NCBI GenBank assembly: GCA_001599915.1
Contig: BCIG01000002.1
Span: 124,001 to 188,000 of the forward strand
Source: Symbiotaphrina buchneri
Lineage: Eukaryota; Ascomycota; Symbiotaphrinales; Symbiotaphrinaceae
Direction of reading: 5' to 3'
Length of the DNA: 64,000 nt
Shown here in pieces: positions 13,703-24,934 of this stretch. The notes beneath the pieces were generated by a model that made no database searches, was not told where the DNA came from, and saw only the letters and a list, made by a program, of their open reading frames with translations. A program made the position numbers and the translations under genes. Position 1 is the stretch's first letter; each line of letters begins with the position of its first letter.

Positions 13703-14679
13703 GTTATATAGTATACAATATTAAAACTTATATTTAAACCTTATATTAAAAAACAAAGGTTATAAAAGAAAACAATAATAATAAAATAATAAAAAAAAGA
13801 AAAATACTATTATAGTTTTAACCAGTTAATAAGTAATAGGTAAAATATAACTTATAGTTATTATAAGTGTTTTTAAAGTAGTTTTATTAGTATTAAACTT
13901 AAGAAATATATATATATATATATTTAATAATAAATGTTTATAATATTCTATTTATTAATAATCTATGTTTATATCCTTTTAAAAGCTTTTTAAAAAGGTA
14001 ATTAACAGGATAAATAATATAATTACCTAGATAACCAGTAAAAGAATAGTTATATTATATTATAAAGATAAAAAAGATAATTAAATTTATATATAATTTT
14101 TTAATTTTTTTTATATTAGATTTTAAAGTTAACCTTATCTTTAAAATATAATTAATTAATAACTATAAAAGTATTATATAAGTTTATAAAAAAGAATAGT
14201 TTATTTTTTAATAATATTAAGTTTATAATAATAAACTATTTTAATGTTTTAATAATTAATATAATCTTTATAACTATAATAATAATAGTTATTTAAAAAG
14301 ATTTTATCTGTTAACTTTAATATAACAGGATAAAATATTTTAAAAAATAAAGATTATAATAATTATAAAAAATGTTAATAGGTATAAATTTAACAAAGTT
14401 GTTAAAGTTAATCTATAAAGTATATATTAATAAAAAACTACATGTTTAACTATATAAGATGTTAATTAAACCAAGATAATATAAAAATAAACTTATATAT
14501 AATAATATAATAAAACCTTTTAAAAAGTTAAAATATAATAAATTAAAGTACTGAATTTATTTTTACAGAATATTACTTAAAAAAGAATTTGTTATAAAAC
14601 AATATTTTTATTATATTAAAAGGTTAAATATTTATTAAGATAAATCAAGGTTTTGTTTAAGCTTATTATTGATATAATA
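13703..14679. other. AT-rich debris with a fragment of the foldback family
   Basis: Extremely AT-rich. About 14540-14670 resembles the reverse-complement arm seen at 4870-4990, so part of another foldback copy seems to end here. Nothing else was recognised. Confidence 0.4.
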
Positions 14680-15130
14680 TAATATAGTATTTAAATTTTT
14701 TAAACTTGTTTACTAAGAAACTTAACTATATAATGGTTTAGACTTTTAATATTAAATATCATTAGTTATAAATACAAATATTATTATTAAATATTTATTG
14801 TATATTATTTATACTATTTAATAAACATTTAATAAACATTTAATAAATAACTTAAACAAACCTTAAGATTATCTTAGTAAATAATCAACATAAGAAAAAC
14901 ATAGTTATATAATAAATGTTTTGTTAAGTAATATCCTTTTTAAATATTAAAATCTGATTAGAAATAATTAAGATATTAACATTTTTCCTGTTTTTAAGTT
15001 ATATAATAACCAGGAACTATATAATAACAACATGTTAAAGGTATTTAAAAAGTTTAAAGTTTAAACTTTTTACAAGTTAATTAAAATACAAGATTATATA
15101 AAATACAATTATATTTTAACCAACTTATCT
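14680..15130. repeat. Foldback element, copy B, left arm
   Basis: Same order and spacing as 3587-4020 in copy A, strongly RIP-decayed. Its opposite arm lies at 18577-18886, so the Copia-like material between them was probably inserted into, or next to, this copy. Confidence 0.55.
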
Positions 15131-16182
15131 GTTAAAATAATAAGTAATAATAAATGTTACTATCCTGGAAAGCTTTAAAAACTATAATAAAGTATAAATA
15201 CAGAATATGATAAACAGTTAAAATACAACCAGGCTAAAGAACAGCTGAATTATAGTTGTACTAGAAGTTATCAGAATTTATCTTTAACTAGTACAACAGT
15301 TAGTTAATAGTTAGACCTACCAGTTAATAGGAAATTTCTACTAGCTAAGTAATATAACAAGTTAACATGTTTAGGATTTATAAATCCTGTTAAAATAATA
15401 AGCAATAATAAGCATTACTATCTTAGAAAGCTTTAAAAACCATAATAGGACATAAATACAAGGTGTGATAAACAGTTAAAATGCAACTAGGCCAAAGGAC
15501 AACCAAATTACAATTATACTGAAAGCTATTAGAATTTACCATTAACTAGTACAACAGCTAGCCAGCAGTTAAGCTTACTAGCAGGAAATTTCTGTTAGCT
15601 AGGTGGTATAACAAGTTAGCATGTTTAGAATTCATAAATCCATGTAAACTATAGGTTAGAAACACATAATGTTACAAGCTATATCTTTGCACACACCTTT
15701 TACCACATAGGTAAAACAAAATAAACAGGATAAATGGAAAAAGGATAGAAATAACAGTAAAAAAAGTTGTAACTTTGCTTATTATGTTTTCTATTTACAT
15801 CTATAAATATAAAGCTTAATTCCCAGGTAGATAATGATCAAATCAAATAAACAATCATATTTGTTTTAACATTTATATCATTTCAAGTTGTATCCTTTTA
15901 TTACTTTATCTTTTTACAGATTTATATAAGTTATAGGTCAGAAACATATAATGTTACAAGCTGTACCTTTACATGTACCTTTTACCATATAGGTAAAACA
16001 GAATAAACAGGATAAATAAAAGAAGAATAGAAATAACAGTAAAAGAAGTTATAACTCTATTTGTTATGTTTTTTATTCATGTCTATAAATATAGAACTCA
16101 ATCCCTAGGTAGATAGTTATCAATTTAATCAATATTTATACTGTTTCAAGTTATATTCTTTTATTACTTTATCTTTTTACAG
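15131..16182 (+). mobile_element. LTR region of a Copia-like fossil, with internal tandem duplications
   Basis: LTR-like sequence starts TGTTAAAATAATAAG and ends CTTTTTACA, the same ends as the inverted solo LTR at 17161-17562. It contains two tandem blocks: a ~255-bp unit at 15131-15386 repeated at 15387-15642, and a ~265-bp unit at 15645-15925 repeated at 15929-16182. An LTR that grew by block duplication, or two overlapping LTR remnants, would both explain this. Confidence 0.55.
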
Positions 16183-18504
16183 ATTATAAAACCTAGTTGT
16201 TATTAATAACTGAAATTTTAACCAATTAAATCTTTTTCCTTCTATCCTTCTATATATATTATTCTTGTTTGTACACACATTGTACAGTTATTATAACTAC
16301 CATTTACTATGTTGCTTCTTATCAATTGAATTCTTTAAATTAAAAAGTTAAAATACTAGGAAAATTATAAAACCTGGTTTATCTGTTTCCATTTACTTCT
16401 AATCAAAGACAGACTAAACTCTGTTATATTTGAATCTATTGGTCTAGATAAAGAAAAGCTAAATCAAGCTTTTGTAACAATTATCTTTACCTTGAAAGAC
16501 AGTTTAATACTATAAATTGGTAAATGTACTAGTCTTAAACAGGCATGGGATTTGTTTAAATCACTCTATGTTCCAAAGGGATTTAATACAGAATTCCTAT
16601 ATTGTAAAAAGTTTTTCCAAAACATACTAACCACATATGGTAATAATATAGAATCTTTCTATAATGAAATTCATTACTTGTTAAACAAGTTATAAGTGTA
16701 CAATATCAAATTACCATAACAGGTAATTATTGTTTATATTCTAAACAATCTAAACAAGTAATACAAATTGTTTATAATAATCACCTAAAACTTTCAAGCT
16801 AATCAGGATAGAATGCTTCTTATAATTAATTAATCATTTTTAAATTTATTGGATAAAACACAATGAATTGAGAATCATAATGGCAACCAAGTTAGTATGT
16901 TAGTCACTTGAAACAACAACTGAAATGGCAGTCAAAACAACAATCAAAACAATAATATCAACGTTTTCTAAAATACCTAATTAGGTAAAGTTTTAAAAAA
17001 GCCATAAAAATTCTGTGATTATTGTAAGAAAACCGGTCATGTGATTAAAAAATTGCTTTTATAAGCATTTAGACAAAGTTTCTAATCATTGGTAACAGGA
17101 ACTAGATCTAAAGAAGCAAAATCAAAATTTAAGTAAAAACAATTCATGTTCTGAAAACTCTGTAAAAAGGTAAAGCAGAAGGATACAGCTTGGAACAGTG
17201 TAAATGTGGAAACATGTATAAATGCTGATTGAATTGCTTGCTATCTACCTAGGGGTTTTACGCCTTTTTTATAGATATAAATAGAAGATAATTTTTACAG
17301 CTAGAATGTTCTAGCATGCTTTGTAATCTGTTGATTACCAATGCTTTGTAATGCTTGCAAATGCTTGGTTATCTGTTGATTACAAAGTATATTGAATGTT
17401 CTAGAAACTTCTAGGAATTTCTATAGGCTTCTATAGGCTTCTATAGGCTTCTATAGGCTTCTATAGACTTCTGGCTTTTTACCATGCTCTACATTTATAC
17501 CCTATTGTGGTTTCTAGAGCTTTCCAGGATAGTAGCACTTGTTATCACTTATTATTTTAACAAACTTTACCACCAATTTTTTGGTAAATACAGAATATAA
17601 AGAATTCATTTCTACATCTTTAAACAGTTACAATTTATTAGATGTAACAGAAGGCAATAATAAAATATTCACACTATAGGTTACTGTTCTCCTAGTAAAA
17701 CAGTTTAATAGCTTTATACTGGATTTAGGTTATACCCAGTATATAATCTGTAATAAAGATTATTTCCAGGAGTTAGTCCTAAACCAAACAAAAATCAATT
17801 AGAATGATATTAGAACAATTTTTACTAAGGGCTCTAGTACAATGAATATCAAATTTACTAACTCTGGTAAAACAGTAATTCTTGATAATTGCTTGTATAT
17901 CCTCCAATTTGGAATAAATTTGATTTCCATAGGAGTCCTAGACCAAAAAGGGTTTAGAACAATTTTAAGACAGGGTACTATTACCACAGTAACCAAGAAA
18001 TTAGTAAAACTAACAACTGGAAAGTTTGTCAATTTACTGTACTATCTCCTGGTAGTAAGTTGTAAAAACATGGTGAATTCTGTTGAAAAAACAGTTATTC
18101 CTATTGTAACAAAAACAAATGTAGTCACTGTATTAAACACAGTAAATACTGCAAAGCAATAGCAATTATGACATGATTAAATAGATCATGTAAATTTCCA
18201 AGCAATTAGAAATATGGGAATAATAAATTTAATTTCCAGTAAATTTAAATGCAAACATTGTATTAAATCAAATTTAACACAAAAAATAAATCGAATTCAA
18301 ACTGTAAAAACTAAAACTTACCTAGATAAGATAAGCACAGATATATGTGGTCCAATCAACCCAAAAACATTTACTGGAAAATAGTATTTTATAACCTTCC
18401 TAGGTAATAAAACTAGGTGGTTAAAAGCTGAATTATTAACACATAAAAGTCAAGCATTTAATACACTAGTACGTTTTGAGACCAAAGCAGAAAACACTGC
18501 TAGT
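16183..18504 (+). mobile_element. Ty1/Copia-like retroelement fossil (gag to start of integrase)
   Basis: Plus-strand fragments in Copia order. A gag region lies at about 16390-16800, a CCHC zinc-knuckle (CDYCKKTGH) near 17018-17050, an aspartic-protease-like LDLGYTQYI near 17720, the GAG-pre-integrase region with a CKHC element near 18170-18270, and the beginning of the integrase core near 18330-18480. Reverse transcriptase and RNase H are absent; the element stops where another repeat begins at 18505. It is broken in many places and is interrupted by a solo LTR of the same LTR family at 17161-17562. Confidence 0.7.
17161..17562 (-). mobile_element. Solo LTR nested in the Copia fossil
   Basis: About 402 bp running TGTAAAAAGG...TTATTTTAACA. 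Its reverse complement matches the LTR at 15387 onward (TGTTAAAATAATAAG at one end, CTTTTTACA at the other). The flanks are AACTC and AACTT, a 5-bp target duplication that fits an LTR insertion. It includes a short run of ~10-bp repeats (AGGCTTCTAT at about 17427-17464). Inserted opposite to the host element. Confidence 0.7.
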
Positions 18505-19502
18505 AACCAGGCTTGCTGTTGATATGGTATATACTATTAAATACAAATATACCACACTGGCACTAAATGTGCTCTGGTATTAACTTTTGATATTATTCAG
18601 CAATAAATTTGTTATATAACAGGATTTTTATTATTTTAAAAGGTTGATTATTTACAGAGATAAAATTAAGTTTCGTTTAAAGTTGCTTACTAAACGCTTA
18701 CTAAGCGCCTAGTAAACAGTATAAGTAATGCACCATGAATACTTGGTGGTAGTATTCGTATTCATAACTAGTGGTATCTGGTACTAGGGGTCTGGACTAC
18801 CACATATAGTCAAGTTTCTTGGTAGACAAGCTTAAAAGGTCAAAATACCATACTATACCATACCAATAACAAGTCTGATATTTAAGATACTTGGATAATT
18901 TATATTTAACTTATAACCTTTATCATTCCTTTCTTTACCTTAATTAAGAATTCCTGATAATTGTTTACTTATTTAGCCTAGGTTATTACCTTATCTAGAA
19001 TTGACCACTTAACATCAATAAATCCTTATTCTTGATAAAAGCTATTAAAAGGTAAGAGATATAAAGAAATTAAAAGTAATCTATCTAATGTACTATCAAA
19101 AATTATCAATAATACTTCTGTTTACACTTTTTATTATTTTAACAGATTTATTTTTTAAATTTAATTAACCTTACATTTATAAATATTAATATAGACTAAT
19201 ATATATTAATATAAACTATCTTATATATTAAATTCAACTAGATATATTTTATTATTATAATAAATATAATTATAGAACTTATTAAGTATTAGTTTTATAT
19301 CCTTTTTAAAAGGGGGTAATCTAAAAAGAAAATTCTTATCTTATCTTTTTGATCTGGTGATCTGGTATACCATATTTAACGTTGGTAGAATATGGTATCA
19401 TGACCAAGTACCACTGGTACCAAAAATTGGTACCAGATCAGATTTAACATTGGTATGGTATATTTATAACTAGTGGTATATACCATACCAACAGCAAGCC
19501 TA
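18505..19502. repeat. TIR-bounded repeat containing foldback copy B right arm
   Basis: Left end AGGCTTGCTGTTGATATGG at about 18505; right end the inverted motif (CCAACAGCAAGCCT) at 19502. The segment 18577-18886 is a well-preserved version of the foldback right arm, far less RIP-decayed than the arm at 4850-5163. No coding capacity. The nested order cannot be resolved by eye. Confidence 0.5.
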
Positions 19503-19775
19503 CTTACAACATTGATTCTCAACTGGCCAAGGACTCAGGAGAGCACCGGAAAAAGCTCATGCATGGTGAAAAGAAATGAAAAGAAATGCAACAGGGGTTG
19601 ATCACTCATCAGAATCCAGTTACAGCAACTTATGCATTTTCAGCTCTACAAGCAACTAGGTATAACCAGTTAAAACTCCCAAACACCAGCATAAAGAACG
19701 TTCTGTACCGCAGTCCATCCAGGATTTGTTGTGCATTCTTCCCTTCTCTGCCATCCAAGCGAACGTGCAATACAT

Positions 19776-22544
19776 CTACATAACCGCAACAGGAGCCCTC
19801 GAGGAGGCAGTACCCCTATAGCCATTCCTGGAGCCTTGTTTAGGTCGATTAAGAGTGTACCTTTGTATGTTGTCAGCGGCTTGACGACGAAAACAGGAAG
19901 GACCGTGACATACTTGGCAAAAGCTCTAGCTAGTGCTTTCTTACAGCTGACCTTCTGACTTCCAACAAAGGAATCAATTGTCACAGCAATGGCTCGATCA
20001 ATGTCTTGGGTTGAGCAATACTCTGAAAGGCGCATCTTGCAGAAAGCCTCGCTGATGCGCATAATGGCTTCTAGATGACGAACCTTTCGAGATGTCAGCA
20101 ATTTGCTTAATTGGTAGCACAATGTGGTCGAAATAGAAGAACGTACAGTGATCGGATAGGCACCGGTGGCCAAACTCTCCCTACGCATGTCGGCGAACAG
20201 GCGCGCGACCTTGTCCTGATCGATTTGATACAACTTTGGCCTGCACTTCTCCCGTGCATACAGGATATATTTCCGCAAGAGTTCTTGAGGGATCTCACCC
20301 TCTTGCTTCGGTTCGCCGTTGTTGACCTGCTGATCACGAATCTCGCGTTCATGCTCGACCTCCATTGCTCCTGCATTAGCGTCAACGGCTTGTGCAGTAG
20401 GATGCGCGCGCCCATGAGAGTTGACGACAAATCGGGCCAGACGTTCATCATCAGCTGGATCAACCGTATCGCGGACGACACAGAGGATGTCAAAACGTGA
20501 AAGGATAGGCTCGGTCAATTCAACATTCTGCGAGAATGGAATAGTGCTATTGTAGCGACCGCCGATGGGATTGGCAGCTGCAACAATACCGCACCTAGCG
20601 TGCAGCGTCGTGACAATGCCCGCTTTGGAGATAGATATGGTCTGCTGTTCCATTGCTTCGTGGATAGACGTACGATCTTGATCGTTCATCTTGTCGAATT
20701 CGTCGATCAGACATGTGCCGCGGTCTGCAAGGACCAAAGCTCCACCTTCCAAAGTCCACTCACTGGTCATAGGATCTCGACGCACGGATGCAGTGAGACC
20801 GACAGCACTTGCACCTTGACCAGTTGCAAACACTGCGCGGTGGGCAGTCTTCTCAACGTACTTCAAGACCTGCGATTTTGCTGTACCAGGATCTCCAAGC
20901 AGTAGGACATTGATATCTCCCCTGATAGAGTGTTTGCCCTGAGCTTCTTTGCTAACCCCGCCAAAGAGGGAGAGGGCAACAGCGGTCTTGATATCGGTAT
21001 GTCCGTAAATGCTTGGTGCTATCGAGCCGATGATTTTGTCAACGATCTGCGGGTCTTTCGACAGAGCACGGATCTGGCGCTCGTCTTCTTCCGTGAGTCT
21101 GAATCCGGCAAGTTGATCGTGCGACTTGACCACATAGGTCGCCTCCAGCATTGTAGCGAATACAGGGAATCCATTGCGATTGTTGAGCTGCGCGTCATAG
21201 CTGTTGCGATAGATGCCAGTAACTTCAATCTCCTCGCCGGGCTTTGCGGAATCAATGAGATCCCAGAGTAAGATGACTTCCCTGTGTCGGGGTAGACGGC
21301 CGGCAGGTACGGTGCCAGGTGACTCTTGTAATGTGACCTTCTGGTAGTTGCGGTAAACGGTTCTTTCAGAGTTGAGGTTGAATGGACCGCGGGATTGACA
21401 ATTCTGACAGTATGAGATCTTCACCTCGACACTGGACTCCTGCTGGAAAGGACCGAGTGTAACCCCACACTTGGTGCAGTCAAATTGAACATATTTGAGC
21501 TGTGGGAATACACCCGTTCGTCGGGTGACAACGCCACTGACACGTACCAAGCAGTTCAGATGTGTCTGCCTCAATTGCCGGAGAGTGTAGTGTACTGGCA
21601 AGTCAGAAATCCTGACATGTATTTCCGAGTGAATCCGTTCATAGTCAGGATAATGCAGCAGAGTAACTTCCATAGCGACTTGATCAAAAATCTTCAGGAC
21701 CTCGGCTGGTGCATTGGCGAGGAAATATGCAAGGATGGCCTTGGAGGAGGCAAGGTGCTCATAGGAGACCTCGAGAGACTCGGCGTTGACTTCACCAAGT
21801 GTTCGGACCCGGGTACCGTAGACCGACGTACCATGTTCATCTGTGTATTCAGTCAAGAAAGACTTGAATTCGCGGTAGATTGTGCGATGAACAGCCGGGA
21901 CCGCAACCCAGTCTGTCAGGCTAGACGCTTTGACATCAGCGAGAGCTTCCAATGACAATTCCTCCTCCATAATATCGTCAACCATATCTTCGTCGTCTTG
22001 ATCTTCATCATAATGGTGTCGGCGGCGTCTGGGTTGTCTGGTCAAGTCGAGGTCGCCCTCTTCATCTTCATCTTGCAAGAAAGCGGCCGGCATACGCCTG
22101 CGACGGGCAAGTTCTTGATCGCGGCGGTTTAGGCGTGCTTCAAGTTGTCGCCTAGCAGCCAGGTCCAGCTCATCGTAGTCGCCTTCATCATCAAGACCCG
22201 CGCCTTCGTAAGCATCATCCTCGCGCCTCTTGTAGTCGCGCTCGAAGTTATCCGCGAACAGATCGATTCCGTCTTCATCTTCGGCCATCTCATCGGCATC
22301 ATCGATATCGCCGATAAGCTCCCCTTCTGGGTCATCCATCGGGTCCTCATCATCGGCATCCCTGGGGAAAACCGGCGGTGAGGATGGCGGGGCTGGATAC
22401 TGTTTAGCGCTGTACTCATCATCTTATCATGATGCACTCACGGCTTGAAGGAGGTGCCGCTGCAGAGGATGGCAAGTCATCGTCAGGTTCTCTTGATCTC
22501 TTCCGGCGATTGTTATTTGCGGGACAACGGTTGGCAGACGCCAT
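19776..22544 (-). CDS. mcm2: MCM2, DNA replication licensing helicase subunit
   Basis: Three exons (minus strand): 22544-22442, 22392-19914, 19860-19776; 888 residues. Role: subunit of the MCM2-7 replicative helicase loaded at origins; the acidic N-terminus also binds histones H3-H4. Seen: an N-terminal basic stretch and long acidic tracts; a C4 zinc finger at about 340-366 (CTKCG...CQNC); Walker A GDPGTAKSQ at about 534-541; Walker B LIDEFDKM at about 596-603; the arginine finger SRFD at about 666. The 3' intron must be removed: without it the frame runs into unrelated sequence, while with it the tail reads FAKYTLNRPKQGSRNGYRG and ends at TAG 19776. In exon 1 the acceptor TATCCAG at 22393-22399 is the one that keeps the phase. 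Divergent from the mlo2-like gene. Confidence 0.96.
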
Positions 22545-23082
22545 ATGAGGACGGAGTGGAGAGCTGCACTCGTCAGCAAACTATTCTAGAAGAAACGCTG
22601 TGAAGTGTCAAAGGGAGGAGGAGTGGTGTTAGATCCTCCCTTCAAATTGATGGAAGAACGAACCTCATGCTCGAATGCGGCGATTGCGGGTATTATCTGC
22701 TCAGAGATGTCTACTCTCGATACCTGGGGATGGCCTAAAGCTTTGTGGTGGAGATGTCGAACTTTGTGTCGACCGGTTGAAAAGGATGTTGGAGTGTAGA
22801 CGGTAAAGTGGGAAGGGATGCAGGGAGGTCTTGGGAGCTTAGCAAGAGCAACGCGCGACTCGAGGACGCGTCTTAGCGCGACAGAATCGCGAGATCAATC
22901 ATTCGCCTAAAAACGGTATAGTCAGTTGTCATTCACCCTACCTTACCGGCCTACCTTGAGTTATCGCACCAGAGCTCTACCTACGTACATCACGAATCAA
23001 GCTCAGAGATCAATCCGCCAAAAGCAGTCGGAAACCTTCATTCAAAAGCTGTAAAGCTGCAGATCCCTGATAACCAACCAAC
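22545..23082. promoter_or_regulatory. Divergent promoter of mcm2 and the mlo2-like gene, with an MCB site
   Basis: A 538-bp shared upstream region. An MluI cell-cycle box ACGCGT occurs at 22866-22871, and GCG-rich sequence surrounds it (22847-22893). In yeasts MCB sites bind MBF and drive G1/S transcription of replication genes, including MCMs. The site is about 320 bp from the mcm2 ATG. Confidence 0.5.
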
Positions 23083-24934
23083 ATGTCACAGGGCGACCGT
23101 TTGGCCGCAACTGTTGTGGATACGGACACCCAGCCCGGCCTTGTCGACACACAGACTGCGCCAAAGCGGACAGAGAGCTTCTCGCAGGCATCCGAAGATT
23201 CACAAACAGCTGCCGAGTGAGTCAGCTCCTTTGTTGACCGGCTATCTAAGTGCGATCATCACAGGATTTTGAGTGCATGCTAACCATCCATCAAGATATA
23301 TAAATAGCCAGCTTCAGTTAGAAGCGGACGCGCGTGAAGCCCTTCCTTACGTGCGCGACCTCTATCCTACAGCGGCACAGATGAGCTGATAGTCCGCAGA
23401 CCTTCGATACATGCACACAACCATTGGGGCCCCTACGACAGAGTCTTTTCTCTTGCCTAACATGCAATCCTCCTCCCGAATCTGAAGACGCGCCATACAA
23501 TCCGGCTGGAGTCTGCTATTCATGCTCTATTTCTTGCCACGGCGAACACACGCTGGTGGAACTCTTCAATAAACGCGACTTTGTCTGCGACTGTGGCACC
23601 ACTCGCCTGCCGGCAGATTCTCCTTGCAACCTCCGAATCAATGCAGCTACGGGACGTAAGGGGGATGTACACTCGGAGGAACCGGCAGCGGGAAACAAGT
23701 ACAATCACAACTTTCGGAATCGATTCTGTGCATGCAACAGAGAGTATGATGCACAGAAAGAGAAAGGTACCATGTACCAGTGTCTGGGACTAGGGACAAC
23801 TGAGCAAGGTGGCTGCGGAGAAGACTGGTACCATCCGGAATGCCTTGTCGGCGTTTCCAGGGACTGGCAGCAGGAAGGTGGGCTGAAGCAAACGCAAGAC
23901 GGGCAGAAGACTGAAGAGGAGGATGATCCTCCTCCCCCACCAGGTTTTCCAGACGAGGAAGATTTCGAAGGCTTTATATGCTTCAAATGTGTGGAAGCAT
24001 TTCCGTGGATCAAACGCTATGCTGGGACGCCTGGGTTTCTTCCTGCTGTTTATAACAGACAACCGGAAGCAAGCGATCAGACGCGGTTAGTCCGCGCCAA
24101 AGAAGAAGACCAACCGTCCACAGAATTAGGTTCTCACATGGTAGCACAAAGCGAGGTGACGGCTACAGGGGAATCATCGAAAAAACGGAAGGCAGATGAT
24201 GCGACCGCAGACGACTCAGACAGTTCGGGAAAGCGCCAGAAGCTTGAAGACTCGGAGAACGCTCAAGACATAACGGTTATACGAGCAGCCTGCCGATATT
24301 CTCAACTTCCGCCTGCACCTACATCAACAACGCCCCTGTCACTTTTCGTTAAACCCGGTTTTCGCGAGAAATTTTGCCGTTGCGCTTCATGCTTTCCACT
24401 ACTTGCTCCTCATCCGCAGCTGCTGGAGGAAGAAGAGGTATATCAACCTCCGATCTCCGAATCTGATGACGAAGAAGGCCCTGGAAGCGTTGGCAGTAAG
24501 AGTTTGCTGGATAGGGGTGAAGCTGCTCTGAGTAATGTAGACCGAGTTCGTGCGATCGGTGAGTCAATTTTTGGTCTCATTTGCTGGAACGACCGTCCCC
24601 GCTAATGCTTAACAGAGGGTGTTATGGCGTACAATCATCTGAAGGAAAAAGTCAAAAGCTTTCTGCAGCCTTTCGCTGAGAGTGGCAGGGCAGTCGGCGC
24701 TGAGGATATCAAGGCGTATTTTGAGAAGTTGCGTGGTGATGATGAGGCCATCAGAGCGGCAGGTGGGGCAGCGGTCAATAGGCGTCAGAACCAAAGTGGC
24801 GGCGGGGCGGATGCAGGTGACAGCGGCAAGGATCAAAGGAAAGAGCAAAACGGTGAGTGCAGACCGCAGGAAAGCACGGAATCGTCAACCTTTCCATGTC
24901 GAGAACTGACAAGCGCGATGTGATAGGTTACTAG
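23083..24934 (+). CDS. UBR-box zinc-finger protein (Mlo2/UBR7-like)
   Basis: Five exons: 23083-23216, 23308-23350, 23400-24558, 24616-24852, 24927-24934; 526 residues. Homologues are S. pombe Mlo2 and human UBR7, the latter a candidate E3 ligase acting on chromatin. Seen: a Cys/His-rich UBR box at about 60-135 (FDTCTQPLGPLRQSLFSCLTC, CYSCSISCHGEHTLVEL, FVCDCGTTR); a PHD-like Cys/His block (FCACNREYD, GCGEDWYHPECL, FICFKCVEAFPWI) at about 150-250; an acidic proline-rich linker; and a C-terminal helical segment. The second intron acceptor is AAATAG at 23302-23307; the nearer CCAG would shift the frame. The last exon is only 8 nt and encodes the final codons G-Y-stop. N-degron binding is a family inference. 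Confidence 0.88.

Larger units (their letters stand above)
3587..19502. other. AT-rich, RIP-like repeat desert
   Basis: Almost pure A/T over 16 kb, broken only by a GC-rich island at 6304-6706 and moderately AT-rich stretches near 16200-19500. It holds no long ORFs. Repeats in both orientations differ mainly by C-to-T/G-to-A type changes, as expected of RIP in ascomycetes. Both outer borders carry the same inverted terminal motif (AGGCTTGCTGTTGG at 3587; its complement ending at 19502), and ordinary GC content resumes within about 200 bp on each side. Probably constitutive heterochromatin. Contents are listed separately. Confidence 0.85.

Noticed and set aside
17799-18162. Host genes suggested by 77- and 106-codon frames
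   Set aside because: They fall within the protease to pre-integrase part of the Copia-like fossil.
3587-19502. Centromere
   Set aside because: AT-rich RIP-decayed repeats fit a fungal centromere, but the block is short, genes lie close on both sides, and sequence alone cannot show CENP-A.
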